Assembly (NCBI GenBank): GCA_964007475.1
Contig: OZ023273.1
Span: 9,207,740-9,271,739, forward strand
Source: Hybos culiciformis
Taxonomy: Eukaryota > Arthropoda > Insecta > Diptera > Hybotidae
Length of the DNA: 64,000 bases
Direction of reading: 5' to 3'
Every line of letters begins with the position of its first letter. Position 1 is the stretch's first letter. Both the position numbers and the translations under genes were made by a program. Below the pieces are notes generated by a model, which searched no databases, was not told the origin of the DNA, and saw only the letters and a program-made list of their open reading frames with translations. Shown piece by piece: positions 1-11,580 of the stretch.

Positions 1-3000
1 AAAATAAAAGGATTTGTCAACAAATCTATTAAGCTAATAATTAATAATGATCTAATTAAATTAAATCCGCATATAAAGCCTTTTAGTTTTAATTTTAATA
101 ATAATTAAAAATTTTCTATAGAGGAAGTTAATAATAAATTATTAATAACGTGACTGCATAGTATAATATGCTTGCTTACTGTTTAACAGCATTTGTCATT
201 GAAGAAGGAAGAATGTGGAATTATGAACTCTTTAAAACTCAATTTTTTTTTTCTTAGAATTATAACAGAATGAAGATTATTTGAAATATATAAATGACAA
301 TATACCTATATATTTATTTATTTGTTTTATTAAAAATTTGATTAGAATGTTATTTTTACAAAAATTGGCTGTTATGGTAAATTATGATTGATGGTCCAAA
401 AATTGAAACAATACGTTTGAATTTTTTTTTATTATCCACTGTTTAACTGCGAAGAGTAATTAAAAAACAATGGAAATTTATTAAATACGTTAATTTTTTG
501 TTTCTACAACCAAAATTAAAATTTAAAGAAGAAAATCGAACATATGATATTTATGCGAACTTGTAGTAAAATTTTTAAATTGCATGTAATAAGTAAATTT
601 ATTTATTAAATCGGCTAGTCTAGAAAAAGATATATATTTTTTTTTATTTGTTTCGACAAAATTTCAAAAATTGTTTTTCATCGAATAATTAATAAAACAC
701 AAGCAGATAGTTTTTTTACTAATAAATTTTAGGAACATAATGATTAAATCAGTAAATTTTTCGATTATTATTTATGACTTCGATTTAATAGTGTAAATTA
801 AGGCAATTTTTTAAGTTTTTAAACGCATTTTATGAATATGACCTTAGTTGATTTGAACCTTTTGTGGAAAAAAAAAATTTCTTATTATTATAAAATAACA
901 CAGACAACAAATCTAACACAAAATTTTAATGTTAAAGGTACCTATAACGTGTACTACAAATTTTTTTTTTTTTTTTATGTAGGTAATTGAGAAGTTTTTT
1001 ATTTATTTTTTTTTGTTATTTATTTATTATTTATATATTATATATACATATATACATATAAATAATACTTATTTTTTTTTTTTTTTTAATAATGAAAATT
1101 AAAACTTTTAAGTTAGTCGCAGTTGAGTAAGCTCATCTTATTTTTATGATAAAAATATTATAAATCACAGTTCGTTCTTGGCGGTCTATCAAATCGATCA
1201 TAAAATATATTTAGTTTTTTATTTATTAATAAAATATAGAAAAATAAACTACAAATAATATTCGTGTGACAATAAAAAATAATAATAATAATAATAATAA
1301 TTGTTATTAATAAGTTTTTAATTAATCTTAAATTACTATTTTAAATTTGAATTGGTATGTTAATTTGTTAGTTATAAGTTGTAAAGGAGCTGAAAAAGCA
1401 GTATATCTTTTATATGAAAATAGGGATTTCAGATTTTTATGTTTTCTATTTTTCTGTTACAGACTAAAATTACTATAATAATAACTATTAAACTACTAGG
1501 CCGATTTCAATCGTTCCTCAAAAACAAGAAAAACACTTAATTCAAGAGAACTTAAATACCACTCTGATGTGGGAATCGTACACACGACGAACACGCCAGG
1601 CAGTAGGATAATAGCCATATTACTACAGCTGCAACATGACGTCTAATTGCTAGAATCATTTAACTGATTAACGATATTCATTATTTTCTAAGAAAAGTGA
1701 TTAAAAATTTTATGGGATATTACAATAAAAAATAATTTTTAGAGAAAGATTGTAGAACCTAAAATAAAAACGTTAAATTGAAATCGAAATCTGAAAAATG
1801 AATTTTTCGTTCCTTTTTTTAATGCAGAAGTTTTGGAAATACTTGAAAATAATGTTTAGTTAACATCCTGTACTAACAGTGTTAAAATATATTTGTAAAG
1901 ATTGGGACATCTTTGTGTCAATTGATAATTCTTGCGATTTATGTGAATTTCTGTGGATTCATTTTTAATAAGTTATTTCTTTCGGAGTACATTTATTTTT
2001 ATCTATGTACCTATAGTGAAGAGCTTCCGTTTTTCACACAATTACCATTTTCTAAAACATGATGTTATGTGGAACAAAATTTAATATTTTAGAAACTGTC
2101 ATTCGGAATAATTAAAAATAAAAAAAAATTGTTTATGTACAAAAAAAGTTACGTAATCGACTGTAAATCTGTGTTAAAATTATAATGAGAATTAAAAATA
2201 TTAAAATACTACTTGAAATATTTAAAAAAAAAAAAAAAATAATAATTCCACAGCATAAAATTGTTAAGGTTGAATTACGTTTTGTTTTTGTTATCATTAT
2301 TACATATTATTACTATTATTATATTTAATCAAAGCCAATTATGTCGCCAAGATACTGATTATTGGTGTAGTTTGAAAATATCAAGCCATATTATAGAGTT
2401 CTACAATTTTTTGGCCGAAAGCTAGTATTCCATAATAATTAAAGTTTATATTTTCGAATTAATAAAATTTTAAGTAGGTTGTAATTTGGTACTAAAAATC
2501 CTAAACGAATATTTTGAATAGCTTCGCGTTGTCAAACCTAACGTAGATCCTAGTTTTCCAGTTTTGATTAAAATCTAAAAATCGTGAAAATTTCGAATTA
2601 TTATCAAAAATCGAAAAACTGGTATATATTGAAAAATTAATTGATCAATTTGATTGAAATATAAAAACAATTAATTATACAATATTCTCTAAAACAATGT
2701 CATGTTGGATTAAATCTATATATATATAAATAATCAGTATTATAATAATACTGTGCTTACGTTTTCAATTTCACCTTTCAGTTTTTTAATAAATTATAAT
2801 TTTTTTCTTTATAATTGATATATAAATAAATAATTAATAATTTCGTGATGATTTTTAACAATTGCATATTTTATAAATAAAAAAAAAAAAAGTTGAATGT
2901 TGAAGTCATCTTAAAAAAAAATAAATAAAAAAAAATAGCGTAATGAATAATTATGATTAAATATATCCAAAATAAATTCGATATCCATTAAAAATATGAC

Positions 3001-3031
3001 TTTGAAAAATCATTTGTAATTTTACTGAAAA
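1..3031. other. A+T-rich intergenic region upstream of the ZP gene
   Basis: No open frame with recognisable protein motifs was seen on either strand. The stretch consists of poly-T and poly-A runs, an (AAT)n microsatellite near 1267-1302 and one SINE-like fragment at 1490-1632, which stands out by its higher G+C. The promoter and 5' leader of the ZP-domain gene should lie at its right end, but no core promoter motif could be singled out in such AT-rich DNA. Confidence 0.6.
1490..1632 (-). repeat. SINE-like fragment, tRNA-type head
   Basis: Read on the minus strand, this G+C-richer block contains GTGTACGATTCCC at 1583-1571. That is close to the RNA polymerase III B-box consensus GGTTCGANNCC and sits where a tRNA-derived head would have it. 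The downstream part ends in GAAATCGGCCTAGTAGTTT, which resembles the 3' tails of RTE-like LINEs. A second fragment at 56800-56948 has the same order of motifs, including a shared AAGTGTTTT. Known: tRNA-derived SINEs pair a Pol III head with a LINE-derived tail. Inferred: this is an old, diverged copy. No target duplication was identified. Confidence 0.4.
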
Positions 3032-6000
3032 ATGGATGTTAAATATTTATTTGTTGGATTATTTTTATTGTTAATGGATAATCTCAAATTTGGTAAGTAT
3101 AAATAAAAATAAATTCAATTTCATTCCAACCAAAGTTTACTGAATTGTGTGTTATAAATTTATTCTTTGGCATATTATGCATATAGTATAAAAACTGTTA
3201 ATAATAACTTCCATTTCCATACAAAGGGTTAAAGTTAAAGTTCAAGTTCTTATATTAAATTTATTTACTTGTGAAAAAAAGTTCAATGTTTATTACCAAA
3301 TACTGTGCATACACGATTCGCAAAAAATTGTTTATCGTTTATCATGATTTTAAGATTTTTTTTCCATATGGAAGTTTTGAACTATCATTAGTACAATATA
3401 ACCATTCTGGGTAATATAACGAAGTGTTATTGTGCAAAAGTAACGAAAATTTCGTAATAATTTTTTAGATTTTAAAAAAACAAAATAAATTCATTAAAAT
3501 ATATTTATATGAAATGTTTAGGATCCGGTGGTTTTCCGATGCAATGTCCACTTTATCAATTACGTTTTCAAAAAATCATTGGCTATCGTCCACCAATGGA
3601 CCCAGCAACAATACAAAACCAAATAATAACTGCCGACAAAGATGAAACCTTAAATTTAAACTGTTGGAAATATTGTCAAAATGATGAAGATTGTTTTTCT
3701 TATGTATATTTAATTGATAAAAAAGAATGTTATGGTTTTACACGAATAAAAAAATCTACCAAATATGAATATATTACGCCAGATATTGATTTGGCTTCAG
3801 ATCCAAATGCCATTTATTTCGAAAAAACATGTCTAACAGGTAAACTATTTTCATATATACAAATAAAAAGATTAATATTTTAAAGATTTGAGAAAAATTA
3901 GTTTATAATTTATATTTACTACTACATGTATCATCAAATTGGCTGAAATTAACACACGTATTTCATATTTCCATAAAATTAAGACAGATAGTAGATAGTA
4001 TTACGTACCTACTACATTTTTAGCACTTTCAAACAGTGATGCAGAGAATATTACATTAAATATTATAGTCATTACACTACATTAATTCTTAACATTCTTA
4101 ACTTTCAGAAAAGGGAAAAATTAAACTTTAATTGTCATAAGATTCGTTCTTAAAAACATAAAGAAAACAAATTATTTATAAATTTGTAATATTTTTTTTC
4201 TATTAATAATCCGAGATTTCAAACCGCCAATGATTCTTTTATTAATTTTAGACATTCAAGTTCAATTTATACATTATATTTCTTTATTATTTAAAAATAT
4301 TTTTATTATTTATATAAATCAAAAATAAATTAAATATAATTGAAATCTTAATTTGTTTCGCAATATTGATGGATAAAGTTTTTTTTCTTTTAATTTAGTA
4401 TTTATATGGAAAATTTCATGTCAAGAAATACACATTATGTATGTAAAAATATGAAAAAATTAACAAAAAAAATTTATAATTAAATTGTATCTTCAACCAC
4501 AACAAATTTATATAAATTTTATATAAATTTTACATAATTTTTTTTTTTTTCAATAGTACCTGATACCTGTAAAATAAAATTATGGCCAATAACTAAAATT
4601 CCCGGCAGTAGTTTATTATTTCAAGGAAGGAAAACCATTTCGACGTTGATCACAAAGCGTGAATGTGCTGAAAGATGTTTATTTGAAAGAGAATTTAATT
4701 GTCTATCTGCATCGTTTGTTCCATCATATAAAAATAATCAAGCAAGGTCAGTTTAATCGAAATTTTATAACTAAATTATTAAGATTTTATTAAAAAAAAA
4801 AGAAGCTTATTATTAACTTTTTTTTCTACTGTTATTATTATTATTATTAATAATTTCAATTATTAATTATCTTTTGTAAAAATTAAGAGAGTTAGCTTAG
4901 CTAAACAAATAAAACCACATTAATGATTTGGTAATAAAAAAAAATAGAAACAAAATTTCATCCCATAGATATTAATGTTTTGTATATAAGTATATACTTT
5001 ACCTGCATAATTAATTATATTTTTATTACGAACGATGGGTTAATTCATATAGGTATATAGGAAAAAAATAAATAGCATAAAATCATAAAAACATCATATT
5101 CCTTCCAACTTTTTATCGGTCAAAGAATTTGTATTTTTTGTTTACTATTTGCGAAATGTTGAAAAAACTTTGAAAAATTCACTTAAATCATTTCCTACTT
5201 CTTTCACAGTATCAGAGGTATAACTTTTATGAAATAATAATTTACTCGACTGATGACATTATACTAAGTAAAAATAATTATTTGAAACGAATATTAATTA
5301 TAACGCTTGTGGTGGGTTAATTAGTTTAACAATTTAATTTTTCATTGGCAGATTTGGTAATTTATCTTCAAGAAATGAACCTCTTGGTCGTTGCACTTTA
5401 AGTGATAAGGATAAGACAATGCAACCAGATTCATTTCGTACTGGACTATTGGACGAAGAATATATTGAAAACCAGTGTGTCGAACGTGTAATTGAAAATA
5501 TTTCATGTTCGTATGAATTTTTTTCTAACAGCAGTTTTGCAGTTCCGGAAATTAAATTTCTAGGATTAAGTCAAACGGAGGTAAACATTTCAAATTACTA
5601 TATATGTATCCTTTTTATAAATTTATATTCATTTATTTTTAGTGTCAGAAGAATTGCTCGAATGAAAAACGATTTTATTGTCAAGGAGCTTCATACATTC
5701 CGCAGACGTTTCAGATGTTATCGCAATGTTATTTACATTCAGAAGAATTGATATCAATGGGACCCAAAGGATTGCAAATAAAACCGAATTCATTGTATTT
5801 GAGACGGGTAAAATGTTTAAATGGTAATATAGATTTTAATAATGTATTTAAATTAAAATTTACACCATTAATTCTTTTCCTGTTACAAAAAAAAACATTT
5901 ATGAAGAATTTGATATTTTAGATATTTGAATGAAGGCCTTCTGTTTACAGGAAATCACTTATACTTTTTGTTAAATTTCAATTTAAACAAATTCTAGTAT

Positions 6001-7744
6001 AAGAAAAAAATTGTATTTCGTTAAAGTATTAAAATCATAATATAAAATTTCCATGTTAAAATCTCTTACGCTTCATCTGCTTTTCCCATAATTAAAAAAA
6101 TGTAAATCTAAAAATAAAATTTCTACAGTAACTGTTGAATGCAAAAACGAGGAAATGATTATAACCTACGCTCCGGATGATTGGTTTCGCGGCAAAATAT
6201 ATGCAAGTTCACATTTAGATGATTGTGCAGTTGATGGCAATGGTGAGAAGTAAGTCTTATTAAATATCTTTTTTATTCAATAAAATTTATTAGTTTTTTA
6301 AATGAAAGAACTTATAACACTGTTCGAAAGATTATATTCAATAATTTAAATTTTTTCCACAATTAGACCAATATTTTTAAAACTACCTATTGGCAGTGAA
6401 GAAAGGGAGGCAAAGTGTGGAATCGTTAAAGCTTACCAAGTAAGCGATTTCTACAAGAGGTATGTACAACTGTAAATAATTAATTATTAAAAACAAAATT
6501 TATAATAAGTTGTTGATTTTACAGAAGCTTCCTAACAACTTTAGTTGTAATACAAAACAACCCAAATGTGCAAACTCAAGCAGACCGAATCATAAAAGTT
6601 GGGTGTATTACAAAAATTCCCGTCGATAGTGTACCAAATGCATTAGCTTTAGAATCAAATTGGAATGATAATCAAACGTAGGTAAATTTAGAACAGTAAG
6701 AAAATTGAAATATATTTCACAGAATGGAAATCTCTTAGGTTACTGAAGATAATCTATGTTTCTGAAAATAAACAAAATACTGCCTTTGAAATGCATAATA
6801 TTTGAAAATTTTATTTTAATTAATCAGATATTTAACATCCGTCAAAAATCGGAAAAATGAAATAATTATGCAAATAATTGATTTGAATAAACAGCATGCA
6901 ACTAACGAAGTGCAAATAGGGCAAAATTTACAATTTAATGTAATTGAATATCCAATAAATCTTGATTACGATATACAAGTTACATCATTATTAGCAAAAG
7001 CAAATGGTCAATCTCTGAAATTGTTAGATGAAATAGGTTGTCCAACTGATCCAAGTATCTTTCCAATGCCACAAAAATTTATAACTGATAATAAAAAATA
7101 TTTGCAAGCAAATTTCAGTGCTTTCAAATTTGCTGGAACATCTTTAGTTAGCTTTGATGCTGTTATAAAATTCTGCCCAATTGAATGTCCGCAGCCTAAC
7201 TGTGATATTTTGGAATCATATAATCGAAGAAGAAAACGCAATGAGAATAATTTCGATGGTGTAAAAGTACAGAATACTTTATATGTAGCTTCAACATCTG
7301 AAAATAGAAAGCTAGTGGCAAATGCAACAAATGGACCTAATTTAGAAGTACCATTAAGTTTGAATATCAGTGTCCATGGACCCTTGACTAGTGAAGAAGA
7401 TAGTTTAATATATGCTGATAATGGAGTTATAATTGCAAAAGATATAAGTAAGAGTTTGAAATTTGTTTCTCAATGGGAATATATATATTTATAAACTGTG
7501 TATATTTGTAGGTAGCTTCGACAGTGTTTGCGTTAATCAAAGTTTATTAATTGCTTTGTTAATATTCGCAATGTTAATTCAAATTATATTGATATTTTCA
7601 TGCTGTTATTACATGGTAAAATATAAAAAATTGGCAGCTTCATTTGATGACAGAAACTCATTACATACAATTCACGAAAATTTAAGTTATATTGATGGAA
7701 ATAGAAGAGTTCATTGGGCCGATAATAATGGATTTGTATTTTAA
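3032..7744 (+). CDS. PAN/Apple and ZP-domain transmembrane protein (neo/mey/nyo/tyn type)
   Basis: Ten exons were joined by GT...AG borders with consistent phase: 3032-3092, 3522-3839, 4557-4746, 5352-5580, 5643-5823, 6129-6249, 6367-6459, 6525-6677, 6828-7447 and 7512-7744 (732 residues). Residues 1-20 form a hydrophobic signal peptide. Three cysteine-rich PAN/Apple-like segments lie at about 29-124, 131-205 and 235-325. A ZP domain begins near Cys331 and includes a Cys-rich end (C565, C569, C574). RRRKR at 582-586 is a furin-type site. A transmembrane helix spans about 667-691, followed by a 40-residue cytoplasmic tail. PAN plus ZP with a furin site and membrane anchor is the layout of the Drosophila apical extracellular matrix proteins neyo, morpheyus, nyobe and trynity, which shape cuticle. 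I cannot tell which paralogue this is. The start is the first Met before a signal peptide whose exon splices in frame. Confidence 0.85.
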
Positions 7745-8753
7745 CACCGAATAGTTTTTTTTTAAAGTTAGAAGTCTGGTTACTTGACAGTTTTACAAAA
7801 ATATATTAAGTGTTTATTTGTTTAAGTTCTAAGTTATTTGTTTTATTATTAACTTAATTATTATTATATCTTAAAGCTTTAACATATTACAAAAATGATA
7901 ATTATTAATTTCATTTTATAAAAAGCAATATGTAATCAAAAAAGAAATTGTTAAGTAAAATGTAACTACAACTACATACAATTTATATAATACTGTTTTA
8001 TCAACAAGTTAAATCCATAATATATTTGATTGTGGAAAAATAAGTAAAACAAGAACTCACAACAAAATAGTCGTATTTTGATTAGAATTCAATGTAAAGT
8101 TTTAGTTAATTTTTACGACTGAACGTTATTTCATAATTCTAAAGTTTTTTTTATAGTTTCTATATTACGAATTATGATAGTAAGAAATAATTACCATTAA
8201 AAATGTATATTATGTATGTACATCGGATTAAATTAAGGTAAGTACTTAAATTACTAGTAAGTATGAAGTAAGTATGATGTGTAAGTAAACTTTTTGTTTC
8301 ATCAAAATTTGGTAATATTTTATTTTTATATTTTTTTTTAAAATGGTTATCTATGGTATACTATTTATTTCGTTCAATTTCCTCTGTTGTTTCCCGCACA
8401 GCTCACAGGTTTGTTTAAAAATTAGTTGTGTGCTTGCAGTCCTACCCTAAGCTTGATTTCAAGGAAAAAATTTAAAAAAATATGTAAAAGAGTAGAATTT
8501 CATAGTTTTATTTACTGTTTTTGGATTTTATTACCACAGGCAGCTATAGTATAGAAGTATCTCTATATCTGTACTAATAAAACTAAAAATAATATTTATA
8601 ATTTTTATAAACTTTTTGGATTCTATTGAAATTTTTTTGAGCTCATTCAAAATAAAAAAATACATATTTTAAATAAAAAATACATATTAATTGACATAAT
8701 TTATTTTATGTGAAATGTTTTCATCATGATGCATGTACATATGTATAAAAAAA
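7745..8753. other. Short convergent intergenic region
   Basis: About 1 kb separates the 3' ends of the ZP gene (plus strand) and the guanine deaminase gene (minus strand). It should hold both 3' untranslated regions. It is AT-rich, with a few loose AAGTATGA-like repeats near 8250-8290. No open frame or RNA gene was recognised. Confidence 0.6.
8700..8705 (-). terminator. Candidate poly(A) signal for the guanine deaminase gene
   Basis: The minus strand reads AATAAA about 50 bases after the stop codon, a usual distance for a short 3' UTR. In DNA this AT-rich the hexamer also occurs by chance, so the call rests on position only. Confidence 0.35.
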
Positions 8754-11580
8754 TTATTTTATTTGTTTTCCTTTGACGAAAACGCTTAAAATATTGCGAT
8801 CATCTCCCACATATATAAATTTCTGAATCAATTCTAAGAACCATTCTTCAACACTTTTTCCTTTTCTTTCCATAAAATTGTTAATTGGATAAGCATTCGT
8901 TTCAATAAGTAAAGCATCGAAATCTTTTTCACATTCAAAATTTCCTGTTATATGTTCAACTGATAAAGATTCTGCACCACCCAAAGTTGCTAAATAAATA
9001 GCTTGTTTATAATTGATCGGAATATAATCAGATAGGTCTTCATTTATCATTTTGCCAGTTCCTTGAATATGTTGGGTCTTGATAAATTTAAGGGTTTGCG
9101 AAACGTCCATGCACCGCATAATGGCATCCTTAATTGAAACAGAATTTCCAGCTCCAACATCTAAATTAAAAAATTGAGTATACATAATTCGAATTCTTAC
9201 AACATTATTCAATTTGTAAGATAGGACTTGGAAAAATTTTTTAAAAAAGTTTTTGATTTAACTTTAGCTTTAAAAACAAATTATATCATCATCCTACTAC
9301 TCAAAATATTCTTATTAATAAATTTTTAGAGTAAATTCTGTTTATTCACTTTAAAAGAAACGAAATTTCTTCATCCATAGTTTTTGGCTAAATAATATCT
9401 TGTAAAATGATTTTTTGTCAAATAAAATTTTATTAAACAATAATTTGTTAAGCTTTTTTGGATGTGATTGAATAATTCGAAAATTAATTATTTAAAAATC
9501 ATATCATACTTTACTTTCTTACTATACAAAACAATGAACATTAAAAATAAGATGAAAAATATTAATAACCTGTTCCCAATCCAACTTTAATTCCTGCTTT
9601 CAAGAATCTCTTAACATCGCATATACCAGAAGACAAATTAATATTTGAACTAGGACAATGGGCTATGGCAGCTTTGGTTTTCTTAAATAATTCAATTTCA
9701 GAATCTTCCAAATGAACTGCATGAGCCATTATTGTCTACAATGATAATATGAATATTGAACTATATAGAAATGATAAATATATCTTTAAATTATCCATAC
9801 CTTTCCCGTCAATAGGCCATTATCATGATAAACTTCAGCATAAGATTTGGAAAAAATTTCACAAACAAATTTAGTTTCCTCCAAATTTTCACTTATATGA
9901 CTCTACAACAGAACAAATTACTCAGTGAAAAATAGAAAAAACAGAAATCGTTTTATTATACCTGAATGTTTAAATTATATTTAGCTGCAATTTGTCCTAA
10001 TTCTGTTTGCAATTCATCTGTGCAACTGAGGGCAAAACGTGGTGTTATTACAGGTTTTACCAAATCCGAATTCAAATTTAAAATTTCTTTAACAAATTTT
10101 TTGGTTTCAGACAAAGAGCTGTTGGTATCTTCTCTAAAATTTTCAATGTACAATTAAAAGTAAATATTGATGCAAGCCTGCAAGAGTAGTCAAGACGCAC
10201 AAAACGAAGATGACTTACACATAAAAATCAGGACAATTACAATTGCTACAAACTTTTCCTACAAATGCCCTTTGTCCTTGCTCTGATATTTCTTTTGCTA
10301 AAATGACTGAACTGTTTTTGTGATTAGTTGCATAATAAGAAGCTAAGGTTGTTCCATTTTGAATAGTTGATTTCTGAAAACATAATTGGAACTAGAATCT
10401 CAACTTTTAGTCGAAGTAAAAGTGAACGAGATTACGCATGTTTCAAAAAATAAATATTGATTGAATAGTTCTTTAGTTATAAGAATTTCAATATACGAAC
10501 GGACGAACGGACATTTAATGAAAATTAAAATAATGAAAAAATAAAATCCAATTTTTTCATTTTTTGGTAGAAAACAGCCTAAAAATTCGTTTGTACTAAA
10601 AATGAAAGTTTACCACAACTCCTTTATAAACTTTCGCTGCATATTCTTCGTTCTCAAATTTTGCTTCTCCTGGAAAAGTATATGAATTTAACCAGTCCAA
10701 TAGAGGTTTATCCATTCCAAGACCTAGTTGTGGAAATTGTGAAGCATGAATATGACAGTCAATTAAACCAGGCATTAAAAACTGAGAAGTTGTCAAAATA
10801 ATTTCATCATAGTTCACAAAATCTTCATGTTGTTTTTTCCAACCATCAAAATTGTTTCCAATAGCTTTAATCTTAAAAAAAAGAATATATAATCACGAAA
10901 AATTTACGTTTGTTTTATGTTAAAAAATTTCAAATTCAAAAGGTTTAAACTTCTGTTTCAAATTAATAGTTATTTCATAATTTGTTCTTTCGTTAAAATC
11001 GAATATTTATGAGGAAACGTAAGCGTATATTTAGGATCTAAGATCTAACGTTGACAATAATATAAATGCAAGATTATTCCGTTACGAAAATCAAAATATT
11101 TATGTAAAAATTTGTTGAAGTATTCTAAACAAATTACACTAGAATTATATGTATCGTTTTTTTTATTTAGAATTATTTTCTGAAAGCAATCGGATCTATC
11201 TTTGGCAAAACCCTACAAATAATATATGAATTAAACAAACACTTATACCGATAACGAAATAAAATTATATTAAACAATAAGGTTTACTTTGCTTAAGCGA
11301 TTGTGTAAAAAAATATCTACCTATAAAATAGTAATAAATAATAAATATAGTTTAGCAAGTAGTCTAAAACTTGAATATATAAAATTGTACAAAATAGGGA
11401 TGTTAAGAAAAAATTATTTAAAAAAGTTTACACTAATGAATTCTTTAATAATACATATATAATAAATGCATTTCAACTAACCTTGCCATTTGAACTAACA
11501 ACCAAAAATCCATCGGTGAAAATTTCAAATTCATTAAAAGATTTTGTGTGCACAATTTGACCACGGTAAACTCTGTTCAT
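8754..11580 (-). CDS. GDA: Guanine deaminase
   Basis: Seven exons on the minus strand (11580-11482, 10871-10614, 10373-10219, 10133-9962, 9902-9801, 9735-9570, 9160-8754) give 452 residues, the usual length for the animal enzyme. It hydrolyses guanine to xanthine and ammonia in the cytosol (purine catabolism). The amidohydrolase metal site is complete: PGLIDCHIHASQ with His73 and His75, SHISE with His230, MAHAVHL with His267, and GLGTD with Asp318. Spacing matches the human ligands H82, H84, H240, H279 and D330. The GLGTD codon for Asp is split by the last intron (G|AT), which supports the splice model. The ATG at 11580 is the first in-frame Met; the upstream frame stays open to a TTG at 11727 but has no ATG, and VYRG right after the Met fits the family's N-terminus. 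No key residue is missing. Confidence 0.93.
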
